DNA of 64,000 bases from Melampsora larici-populina 98AG31 (lineage: Eukaryota; Basidiomycota; Pucciniomycetes; Pucciniales; Melampsoraceae): the NCBI RefSeq assembly GCF_000204055.1, contig NW_006768787.1:1137095-1201094 (forward strand). Direction: 5' to 3'. Below, piece after piece: positions 50,226 to 60,266 of the stretch (its first letter is position 1; the number at the start of each line of letters is the position of its first letter). Below the pieces are notes generated by a model. It worked only from the letters and a program-made list of their open reading frames with translations. It was not told where the DNA came from and ran no database searches. Made by a program: the position numbers and the translations under genes.

Positions 50226-52681
50226 GGGATCGTGTATTTTTGCGAACGATGTTTTACTGACGTTTTTGTTCGCAAAAATTGATGTTCGGAAAAATGTAAT
50301 TTGGCCCGAGAAAAGTGAAATTTTACAGTCAAAGTCCGTTTTGAGATTATCTGTAAAAAAACGGTCGTAAATTAATGTCCTGAAAAATACATTACAAGTG
50401 CATACAGTATTTAATTTTCCATGTTTACCCATCCGAACATCCAAGTTCGCCAAAAAAAATGTGCGCAATTGTATCACAAACCAGCTTTTTCCCTAATTTT
50501 ACATCCGTCACCTCACAGACCAACCACGAGGTCGCAAACCGATGACTGCAAAGTTCGAAACGGTTCATCAGATGGATTAATTTTCCAATCAAAGAATCAC
50601 CTCACATGCCTTCAAATCACACCCGTCGGCCACTAAAGGTGGCCTGACTAAAAGGTGGCCTGACGGTTTGCATGCCACCGAAGGTGGTTTTGAACGTCCT
50701 GAGGTGATGGTGGTTAACGCTCATCCATGGATTTGCATTGGTATTGGCGTTAACCACCTTTTTGAAGTCTTGAGCACTAGTCAACTCAACGGCGATCTTA
50801 TTATCATTTGATTATTATTATCATTTTCTCTAAGATATAATACAAATTACGATCATGTGACTCAAAATTCCAAGATAATGTAAAGACTATCAGAGTCAGT
50901 TTGTTTGCCTTCAACCTTGCATGTTTACCCAGCCAAAATCTCAGGTGTATGCTTTGAGGCAATTTGAAGTGTACACTTTCAGTGGGCTCGTGGATTCTAT
51001 GCAAAAGGGCACTACTGGTGCAAGGTAGTGCGTACAGTTGGTGGTCTTTCAGGTGTATGGTATCACAACGACCTTATCAATGCAGGCATTGCGACGTTGG
51101 AGAGTCGAGAATTGCCATCTATAGGAGGGGCAGTGGCTGATACACACTGGGTGATGTACTCTCGAGCTCCTACAACTGCAGAGGCCTTGATAATAGAAAC
51201 CGCAAATGTCAAGATCCAAAAAGAATTCGGGGACAACCACGGAGGCGACCTGCCTTTTTCACAGCAAGGATTGGAGTCTACCGCACCTCAATTTCAACAA
51301 AGACCTCCTGAAAGATTGGAAGCTGAGCAGGAGCAGGACGCTGTCGGTGTGGTGAGCGAGAAACTTATGAAGGCAGTGGAATTTCAAGATTTGTTTTTGT
51401 CAGATGTAGAGGTACAATATGAACAACCCCAAAGCGGTAGGCTTTTTTCGTTTCCTTTTGTCTTCATGAACTAATCCTTGTTTTGTTTGCAATAGGAGCT
51501 GTCAAGGCTAAAGTCAAGGGGAAGAAACCGGCGCGCAAGATTGGCAAACGGAAGGCTAAAGACAATCTGACCGCCGAAGAGCGCGGCTTGGATAGCTCCT
51601 CAGGCGACGAAAATCCCAAAGAAAGTAAACGTAAGGATTGTTCAGATGGAAACGTAGATGAAGAACACGCAGGTTCGTTTTGTTACATTTTTTTTCCCTT
51701 CTGACGTATTAATTCACATATCTTTTGTATCAATCACCTCCACTATAGCCAAGAAGGTTAAGAAGAATAAACGTATTGATTTGTCGGTTGAGAATGTAGA
51801 CGAGGAACAGGAGAAGAAGTGTAAGGTTGGTAACGCTGATGGTTTGTCATCAGAAGGAAACAATAAACGACGAAAAGGTTGGAAAGGTTGGACCCTTGTT
51901 GATGTGAAAGAGGTCCAGCCAAAAGATTTGAATGAGCCTGTCAAAGAGGGCAGCCAAGAGTCGAAGGCGAGTGGCAAGGTGCGGAAGTCCAAGCGTAAGA
52001 AGGAGAAGATGTAGCCTACCTCTTTCTTCTTGCGTTTTTTCTTGTTTTGGGTTAATTCTTTCACTTATTCTTGCTTGCAGATACCGTTGTTTCCCTTTTT
52101 TCCCTTTTCGCTACATTCATTTTTAGTCATTTCTTGGTGTTCTCAGTGTCATTTCTCGACAATGTTTGCTACATTCTTTTATATCTGTCTTATCGCTTTC
52201 TTTGGCTTGTCATTTCTCAACATTCCTTTTTTAAGTTTTCAATGGTCAATTATTTCTCTTGATCTTCACTTCAATGAGCAAGAGCTCAAAACTGGCAAAT
52301 ATTGTTTGTGAGATAATGTCTGTAAAATTCGACAAAATAGCCCCTGAAATTCGCTTTTCCGAAGGTCATTTTTCACGGAATGTAACGTTTGTTAACAAAT
52401 GCTCGTGAAAGTATCACTTGGGCACTGTTTATGCATTTTTGCATGCTTTAATTTTCACGAACTATAAGTGTTGTTTCATGACGTCTGGGAATTTGCCGTT
52501 TGTTGACCCTCAAGATCCAATTTTACGTACATTAATTTGCGTAACATATTTTTGCGGACGTCTGAAAAACTGGAATGTTCGGAAAATTTCACTTTGCCCG
52601 GAAGAAAGTGAAATTTTCCGGACATCACGTTTTCCGGACGTTGGTGTTCGCGAAAAGATGTTCGGAAAATTTTTACGCCCC
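50226..52681. mobile_element. TIR DNA element, 2,456 bp, with 9-bp target duplication, carrying a gene fragment
   Basis: ataaactat occurs at 50217-50225 and again at 52682-52690, directly outside sequences that are imperfect inverted copies (left gggatcgtgtatttttgcga, right end read inward ggggcgtaaaaattttccga) and are both filled with cggaaaa/gttcg(c/g) motifs over 200-400 bp. A 9-bp duplication with long degenerate TIRs points to the Mutator superfamily. No transposase is visible; the interior holds the gene fragment at 50983-52014 and a hairpin (ggtggttaacgc near 50710, gcgttaaccacc near 50749). A Pack-MULE-like captured-gene element is the best reading. Confidence 0.65.
50983..52014 (+). 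pseudogene. 5'-truncated 3' portion of a lysine-rich gene captured in the TIR element
   Basis: Exons 50983-51436, 51496-51672 and 51749-52014 splice cleanly (introns 59 and 76 nt, phase 1). The first begins right after an acceptor (ctttcag) with WARGFYAKGHYWCKVVRTVG, clearly the middle of a protein; no upstream exon or start was found, so the gene lost its 5' part. It then reads GVWYHNDLINAGIATLESRE and WVMYSRAPTTAEALIIETA, a block I associate with rust multicopy hypothetical proteins. It ends in a very basic, low-complexity tail (KAKVKGKKPARKIGKRKAK ... KRKKEKM). Open throughout. Whether it is transcribed is unknown. Confidence 0.6.
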
Positions 52682-52690
52682 ATAAACTAT

Positions 52691-53381
52691 TCGGTGCTAT
52701 TCGGATATATAGATTTCTCGACGCTACATATTTGACTCTAAAACTCAACTTCCGAGTTGCAAAACTTTTCTTCCTAAAGGCATATTTCTACAATTTCCTA
52801 AAGTTGAAGGATACATATTCTTTGCAATTTATTCCAAATCCTATCATCCTGTTAGTGTTCATACATACCTGTCAAAGCGTAAGCAGGTCTTCCATCACAT
52901 AACCTCCTGGGCCGAGGGCTTCTCGAACCAGCTAGAGCTTCGACCTAGCTCAACACAGGCCCATTTTCTCGCGGAGGAGGGACTGAGTACGGAGGTATTA
53001 CAGGAAGATTCTTTCACATCAATTGTGGTAGATTTTTCCAAAGAAAAACTTTGGTGCTCTTTGGTGTCTTAGAAAACATTGAATAATGACTTTTCACGCA
53101 TATAACTTTCAAGATAGTCCAACATTGCCTGAAGTATTTCATTCCTTGACAAATTTAAAAAGTTGAGCATAGTTAAAGCCAACAAAGTCCATTTTCAAGA
53201 ATCATCATATGTATGTATCTTAAATCTGCTAAAACAAACTAAGAGATCATGGATAATTCTTCTTAAGAAGATGAAGAATAGATTTCTTCAAGAGTAAAGA
53301 TTGTATGAAAATTCCATGAGTGATTTCTAAGATGATCAGAAACCAATCTAATTACTTAATAAATTCTTCGTGATAAATTTC
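52691..53381. other. Spacer right of the TIR element
   Basis: Original flank of paralog B's promoter, displaced by the insertion. Near 52870 the pieces cctgtcaaagc and agcaggtcttc repeat the duplicated upstream block of the cluster genes, here without a gene. Nothing else supported. Confidence 0.45.
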
Positions 53382-54185
53382 TTAAAGGTCCGATATGTCA
53401 AATTGATATGGTGCACATTCATCACAAACTAATTTTGGAAGAAGCAAATGTTTTTTGGAACAAAATCAATGCATGCTAATTTTTAAGAAAGATCAAGTGA
53501 TTAGATAGAGAGACTGCTTACCACTTGCATTACCGATTCCAGAACACATGTATGCGTGAGCACCCTCATGACAATCTATGAAACAAAGTCATGATCAGAT
53601 GAATATTCAATGTTCTTTTACAAAAAATGGAAACAACCAACAATAACTTCGTCGTCCGCCATAAACTGAATCCATTGGACCGTAACCAAGATTACAAGGT
53701 ACTGAAGGAAGTGTAGGAGACTTTGCGGCATGGAACAATTTACATTGCTCACCCACTAAAACAAATCATTGAGGTTCAGTTTAGAAAATTCTCAAAGTTT
53801 AATACATTCTTTGAAATCATCTTTAAATTAAGAAAAAAAGACTCAACCGGCAGTAGCTCTACAAGTTCGACATTGATGATACGCAACGGCCGGATTGTTG
53901 TTCTGACTCGAACCACAAACTTTGCAATTTTTAAGAAAAGATATACATACACATTTCAACAGATTTATTAACCTTTGAGAACTCTTACAGGTGAAAGAGT
54001 AAAAGAGAAAAAAAATACTAACTATAACCGTGTGAAGATCCAGCTGGCCAACCTGGGGGTATCTTCGTATCAATACCTGCAGGTGCTAAGCTAACATTAC
54101 AGGTTGATTCACCCATTGGAGATCCAAAAGTAAAGGTTGCAAAGCAAAGCGCAATAGCAGTCATGAATTGAATTCGGAAGTTCAT
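53382..54185 (-). CDS. Small secreted cysteine-rich protein, paralog C
   Basis: Exons 54023-54185, 53848-53919, 53642-53755, 53522-53575 and 53382-53428 give 149 residues with the same phase-1 introns. Signal peptide IQFMTAIALCFATFTFG. All ten cysteines are kept (STC, ICGSSQ, YHQCRTC, EQC, VPCNLGYGPM, YYC, YMC, VCDEC), while residues between them differ more than between A and B, as expected for an older duplicate or faster selection. Exon 2 keeps its 72-nt length exactly. The upstream region shares the cluster's duplicated promoter block near 54395-54510. Confidence 0.8.
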
Positions 54186-55782
54186 CTTTCAGGTCTTTAG
54201 ATAATAACGCTCGGAAGATAAGTGATTGAATTTTCGATTTCCTTGGAATGATTCAGTCCAAGATATCTAAGACAATGATAAGTTAGAAAATTAAGGATAA
54301 GTATGAGTATAAGAAGAAGGATAGAATAAAAATAAAAGAGATGATGATTGTCTTTCGGGATGGTTGTTGGGTTGATTTATCTATAGTTTCATGTCCGCTC
54401 CCTTGCCGCTTCACTCGCTTGACCTGTGCTCCACTTGTAGTGGGGAGCGATCGTAGCGTACAAGTTGCAACCAAAAACACACGCGGTTTTTATACATCAA
54501 GAGGCGTCGTCGCGTGTCACACTGAATTTGAGGAATATGTTGTAGTTGATTGCATGCTTTCCGCATCGGACATCAACACATCACCTGCTGTAAATGAAAA
54601 TCACCAGCCCCATCTCTCCAGCCCAATGGACGCTTGCGAAACATACACCTGCGAGCTTGATGTCAGATGGCAACCGAACGGGCCATAAGCACAGCCTCAT
54701 CCACGGTTGCCTCATAGGGCCTCATAGGACCTCATCAGACAACAGCAGACAACCGCTTTGGGCTGTACAAACAAAAAGTGGGCGATGGGTGAATCTTTGG
54801 AGGACGCGGACGCCGACCCGCGAGGGTTTCAAGCCTTAATTAAACTTATCAAGGGAGGAACTTTTGATAAGTTTAAGCCGTGATCAAGTTTGGGTAGAAC
54901 TTGGCTTTCTCGCCATTCTAGGTGCATACATACTTCTGTTTGGTGAAGTTATGGGCCAATTAGATTTGCCACAAAATTCAAATCACAATCGGCCTCCTTT
55001 CAGCTTCGTTCGTCCGTAGTTGCTAAAACTCAATACCGTATGAATATAAATATGCTTCTCAACCTTTAGGTGAGGCTTTCTGAGAGTTTTTCGTAAAACC
55101 AAAAATTTTCAGCACCATTTTTTTGTAGAGGCGATTCTATTTCAGGCATTTTTCCAACTTGGACCCCCATAGTGCTTTTTCTTCGTACTATTTTGTGATA
55201 AGAGAATCAAAATGCGCATCTCAGTATACCATGATCTTGTACCCATTTTCCAACTCACTTCAAATCATTCCATCTTTGTCTTTTTTCTATCTATAAATGA
55301 TATAGGGTATCAAGTAATTGGCAGACCTTAACATGATGTTGGAGCGGCCGTGATAAGCCGAATTCAAACCAATCACCAATTTATTCACAGTGATATACAA
55401 CTTATACATTCTACCCACATACCATGAGGTCCCTGCAGATTGACAAATCTGATACAGTCTCTTGATGGGTTTTTATTGACTTTGGTTTCTAAAAGTCTGC
55501 AAGATGATCTTGTAAATCTTGCTGTCCTACACAGCTGACCTCCAAAGTGCACCAAAGTTGCACACAAAGACTAACACCAAGAGACGGGTTTTCATCTTTG
55601 AAACTTACCTTTATATATTTTGTATAAGTACAGAGTTGATATTATGCGCAATCAATTACGCGCAAAGCATCTTGGCGGGTGATCTTCTTGATGTATATGT
55701 TTTGTTTTGTCACCTGATTTTACGGTAGGATACCACACCCACAACAAACTTAATCACACAATTTCTTTCATACAAGCTCACA
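54186..55782. other. Promoter of paralog C, then a 1.2-kb spacer without gene
   Basis: The proximal 500 bp carry the duplicated upstream block (ccgctcccttgccgcttcac near 54393, caagaggcgtcg near 54499, aagcacagcctcatcc near 54688). Perfect short palindrome-like arms aacttatcaa / ttgataagttt lie near 54843-54875. From 54900 to 55780 no gene, RNA or element was recognised. Confidence 0.45.
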
Positions 55783-57163
55783 TTAAGCATCTCCCACTCT
55801 CCTTCCCATAGCAGCTTGGCTAGCAGCCGTAGCAGCTCTCCGATCCCTTAGTCGTTGTTGTTCAACTTCCTTTTCTTTTTCAATCTCCGTCACCACAGCT
55901 TCCAATTCCGTCAAAGTTAATTGCTAAACAACATAATCCATCATAAGTCAATTGATGTTCACCAGAAAGCCCCCCAAACCCTTCAAAGAATCAAGATGAC
56001 GAACCCTGAATGATCCGAAACCGTCCATCACGCTCAGTTCGATATTCTTTGCTCCAGTTTGAACCACTTCGAGTAAAGATCGAACAGTGAGCTTGATAGC
56101 TTCCTCTGTACTAAGATCTTCAGCCCAATGTTTCTCCAAAAACTCCTTGACGGTCTTGGAGGACCTTCCGATCGCATTGGCCTGTACAAATTCAAAATCA
56201 TGTCACTTTCAAGCCATACTGAATGTAAGGGAAGGTGAAAAACTCGAATGGTCTTGAACACTATGTACCTTCCAAAGTGAGAACACTCCACTGGGTTCAG
56301 TTGAGTAAAGCTTAGGAGCAGTTTCATGTGGATCAAATCCGATAATAAGAGTTGAGATTCCAAAAGGTCGAACACCACCAGACTGCGTGTACCTCTATAT
56401 GATCGAGTAGAAAGATATGAAAAGATAAGCAAGACTGAGTTTATTTGGAATAAGTCAAGGATGGCGAGACGAACCTGTTGGATCTGAGCAATGTGACGAG
56501 TGATATACTCTACTGTCACCGGGTCCTCAACATTCAATCGATGAGACTGACATTCTACTCTAGCCTTATCAATCAAGATTCGAGCATCCGCTGTCAATCC
56601 TGTAAAAAAATAGAGAAAGAGTGAGCATGAAGAATACCATACTGATTTATTGATAAGAATGATCAACACGTACCAGCAAATGCAAGACAGACATGATCGT
56701 CCAACATGGCCACTTTTCGTACCGTTCGTGGATCTTGTAGTTGTAAAACTGATTTCTTCTCTACCCCTAGAATTGCACACGACTTTCCGCGTACACCGAC
56801 CTGCAATTGCCAAAAAGAATCAAGGTTAAGTAAAGATGAAATGAGTAATCGATCACTCTAAGCTTCATTCAACTAACCGCGCAGGTTCCTTTTTGAACAG
56901 CTTCGACTGCATATTCTACCTAAAGAACGTACAAAATTAACCCAATGAAATCAATTTGCTTGGAAACAAATGATTCATTTATGTTTTCTGGGATATATAG
57001 TTTTTCTTCGTTGATTAAGATGATTTACCTGAAACAAGTGACCATCAGGTGAGAAGACGGTAAGAGCTAAGATCAAGATGAGATGAAGGTAAAATCAGTC
57101 CAAGTTTAACGAGGTGGTCAACAGAATGAATGAATGCTTACCTCTATCATATGAACGACTCAT
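55783..57163 (-). CDS. PRE6: 20S proteasome subunit alpha-4 (PSMA7/Pre6), multi-exon
   Basis: Alpha-ring subunit of the 20S proteasome core. The first exon (57142-57163) encodes MSRSYDR, continued by [27 protein letters not shown] and [18 protein letters not shown], the alpha-type signature at the N-terminus that gates the pore. Then [79 protein letters not shown] and [10 protein letters not shown] follow human PSMA7 and yeast Pre6 closely, more than other alpha subunits. A charged tail ([19 protein letters not shown]) ends at 55783. Alpha subunits have no catalytic threonine. About 250 residues, eight or so exons. Confidence 0.93.
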
Positions 57164-57512
57164 CTTGATGAAGTTGATTGAAATGAGTTTGATCGATTTG
57201 TAGTCTAGTGCAATGACGCAAGTGAGTACATAAATCTCACTGTAGTTAACCCAGTTATGTCAATCAACCTCAGACTAAACCAAATTAAACAGGATTAAAC
57301 CTCAGATTAAACTAAATTAAACCAGATTAAACCAGATTAAACCTTGGTTGAGTTAAGCTTAAGTGAATTTGATGGTTTCTAGTTTGATGATCTACTTTAC
57401 CTTCAAACACACTCCACAGTCACACCCTCAATCAGTTCATCAAAAATATAACCACAAATCAAATCAAATCAAAGCAAAGCAAATCAAATACTATCAATCC
57501 TGAACATCAACA
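57164..57512. promoter_or_regulatory. Divergent promoter of PRE6 and SCD6
   Basis: 349 bp between start codons. It includes an imperfect tandem repeat, taaaccagattaaac and variants about five times between 57290 and 57345. No PACE-like proteasome box (GGTGGCAAA) was noticed. Confidence 0.45.
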
Positions 57513-59686
57513 ATGGCTCAGCAATACATTGGTTCTCGTATCTCATTGATATCAAAATCAGATGTCAGCCTTGACTTTCTTATTATCTTACTTTCAAGAA
57601 GAAAATCACTTACCTTCAAAAACTTTAGATACGCTATAGAGGTGTCCTACACTCTATCGATCCTGCTGCTTCCACTGTCAGTTTAGAACAGGGTAAGCTC
57701 AGTGAATCAAATCAAATCTTTTGCTTCAAAATTGACTCTTTTTGCCGCCTACAGTCAGATCTATGGGAACCGAAGGACGCAAGTCGAACCCAGCTGAAGA
57801 GATAGCTCCCACAGACACGCTCTATGAATTCAGTAAGTCATCCTTTCGTTATTGCCTTTATATCTCAATTCTGACTGATTCTGATTCACTCTCTCCGATC
57901 ACTTTAGTCGTCTTTAGGGCCGCAGATGTCAAGGATTTGTCGATCGAAGCAGCAGCTGAAGCTAAGCCGGAGCCACCCAAGCCATCCGTTCCTGATGATC
58001 CGGCAATCATGAGTGTATGGTTTCAATCCTGTCTCAAAGCTATCTACTTCTTCGATCTAACTCAAAACTTCCTCTTATTTATTTGATTTCTCGATCACAG
58101 ACCACAGCACCACCGCGTCATCCGCAAAATCCAAACCCGTTCATGCAACAGCACCCTATGCAACCCCCTCAAGGAATGTATGGTCATATGCCTGGAATGA
58201 TATATGGTCCCGGTGGTATACCACCCCAATGGCCTCCCTACGGTATGCCACCACCCGGTCAGATGCATCCCATGATGGGCTTCCCTCCGCACCCCCTTCA
58301 GCCCCCGGCACCCCCTACTCAACCTCCTCCACCATCGGTTACCCCCCTTGTTCAACAATCATCCTCTCCAAAGGTTGCGACTGCCAACTCTATGTCTTCT
58401 ACCGCTGCTGGGCTACCCGCTGCCCTCTCAAAACTCGATCTCGAGTCACCTGCGCCACAATCCAAAACTGGTGCAACATCCAGTAATGCATCTCCGATCA
58501 AGACCGCCGCTGTTCTTCCCTCGACTTCTGCTCGAGAAGCTGCTCCCGCTCCTCAGAAGTCAACATCTGCGGTCGCGCCTAGCCCAAACACAAAATCCGC
58601 TGCTCCCCCTTTGGCCGCCCCCAACGGGAGCACTGCCAACAAGAGTGTGTTTGGAGCACCAACAGCAATGGACATGATGAACAGTATTGTAGGCAAGAAT
58701 ATCCCTTCTTCGTCCGCAAACCAATCAAAGCCTCCTTCTCAGGTCCCCGGTCAAGCAAACGTGAGCGTCACCTCATATAACAGATTACTGGCCTCAGGGC
58801 GTGACGCGAGTATTGCATCAGCTATGCAAACCAAGAATGCGCCAACTGGGATCTTGCCTGCATTGGTAGCTGTCAATAAACTATGTACTAACACCGCCTC
58901 TGTCCGCAATCTCTCACAGGCATCACAATCGCGCCACCCTTTGCCACAAGCTCCCGTGAAAGCAAAACCACAGTCCCAGGTACCACAAACAAACTCGACA
59001 AAGGCATCCAGCTCAGCCCAAGCACCTGTCGTACCACCTCAAGACTTTGATTTCGCATCTGCCAATGCCAAGTTCAACAAATCAGGTACTACTAACAATT
59101 CGAAACCAACTGAAAGCAATGGTCCTGATGACCCAGCACCAGTTGAGACGAAGACCGATGATTTCTTTATCCCAGAAGCACCACCTGGAACTTACTATGA
59201 TAAAAAGAAAAGCTTTTTTGATGATATCAGTAGTGAAGTTAAAGAACGATCTGCTCCTGTTAGTACTGGTCCTGGTGAAACACCTACTGTTGCACCTCGC
59301 GGTGGAAGAGGTAGAGGGGGAAGAGGATGGGATAGGAATGCTGAACGACAAAAGAATCTGTAAGGAAATATATTTTGGTTCGGTTGAAGTTTTGATTTTC
59401 TGACTCATTTGAAGGTTATATTTCTTTTTACAAAAAAAATAGTGACACTTTTGGAGAAGTGGCTTTGAACCCTAATCTCGGAGCTCTTGGATCGGGTTAC
59501 AATGGATATGGACGTGGAGGTGTTCATAGGATGGGCGGAGGAGGAATGAGAGGAATGAGAGGGAATGCAGGAGGAAGAGGTGGATTCTTTCATCCACATC
59601 AACCAAGAGGGATGGTAAGAGGAATGGCACGAGGAATGGGAGCAGTACAAATGGGAGGAGCAACTTATAACCGAGCCCCTCAGTGA
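57513..59686 (+). CDS. SCD6: Scd6/LSM14 family mRNA decapping activator and translation repressor, six exons
   Basis: Exons 57513-57563, 57629-57692, 57755-57832, 57908-58014, 58101-59359 and 59443-59686 give 600 residues. N-terminal LSm14 Sm-like domain (YIGSRISLISKSDIRYRGVL, SMGTEGRK, VVFRAADVKDLSI) is followed by a Pro/Met-rich spacer (GMYGHMPGMIYGPGG) and long Ser/Ala/Pro region. The FDF region reads DFDFASANAKFNKSG, a second motif PEAPPGTYYDKKKSFFDDIS is the FFD box, and DTFGEVALNPN the TFG box. RGG-type repeats (RGGRGRGGRG before and GGGGMRGMRGNAGGRGG after) bind eIF4G in yeast. It acts in P-bodies with Dhh1/Dcp2. The last intron splits NL|DTFGEV just before the TFG box. Confidence 0.93.
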
Positions 59687-60266
59687 ATGAGAAGTATTTT
59701 AACTGATAACGGAAATCCTTACACACAGCTTATTTTCTTTCCTTTTTTTCAATATTTTTCCATTATATATATATATGGTGATCAGATTTGTGAGTGGGTT
59801 TTGTTGTGTGAAAAAAAGAAGGAAGAATAAGAAGAGGAGAATTTTTTGTTATAAGAAAAAAAATTAAAAGATTGATTTGGTTAACAAAACAAAAGTGATT
59901 TGATTTGATTTAATATTTGATTTTCAAAAAGAAGAAGAGAATCTGTATGATAAAAATGTGAATACATACCCACTTTTGATTGTTTTGTCTTCTTTGGAGG
60001 AATGGTTGGCATAAAGTGGATCCATTGAAGGAGATATTCTATCTGTGAAGTGGTTATCGAAGCCAGAAGAGTTGCATACGCAGTGAGGCCGATAGATATC
60101 ATGAGAATGTTCGTGATCACACGGTGGGAGAATTTGGTTGCAATGGTTTATAAATAGACATGGTGGCGTCGATGAGTTTTTGATTCTGGACTTAAAGTTG
60201 CTTCACTTGCTCGGTTACTTCCCTTCTGTGCTTCGAAGTACTTATCAAAAAATCATCATCATCATC
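59687..60266. other. Spacer between SCD6 and the ferric-reductase-like gene; possible small minus-strand gene
   Basis: On the minus strand a hydrophobic frame (about 59945-60150, with VITNILMISIGLTAYATLLA then a basic PPKKTKQSK) could be a tiny membrane protein, but its frame has no upstream ATG, while the ATG with good context at 60162 is in another frame. Not called as a gene. The plus-strand promoter lies here too. Confidence 0.3.

Noticed and set aside
59945..60162. Small membrane protein (mitochondrial ATP synthase subunit type) on the minus strand
   Set aside because: The hydrophobic frame has no ATG, and no intron joins it to the well-placed ATG at 60162.
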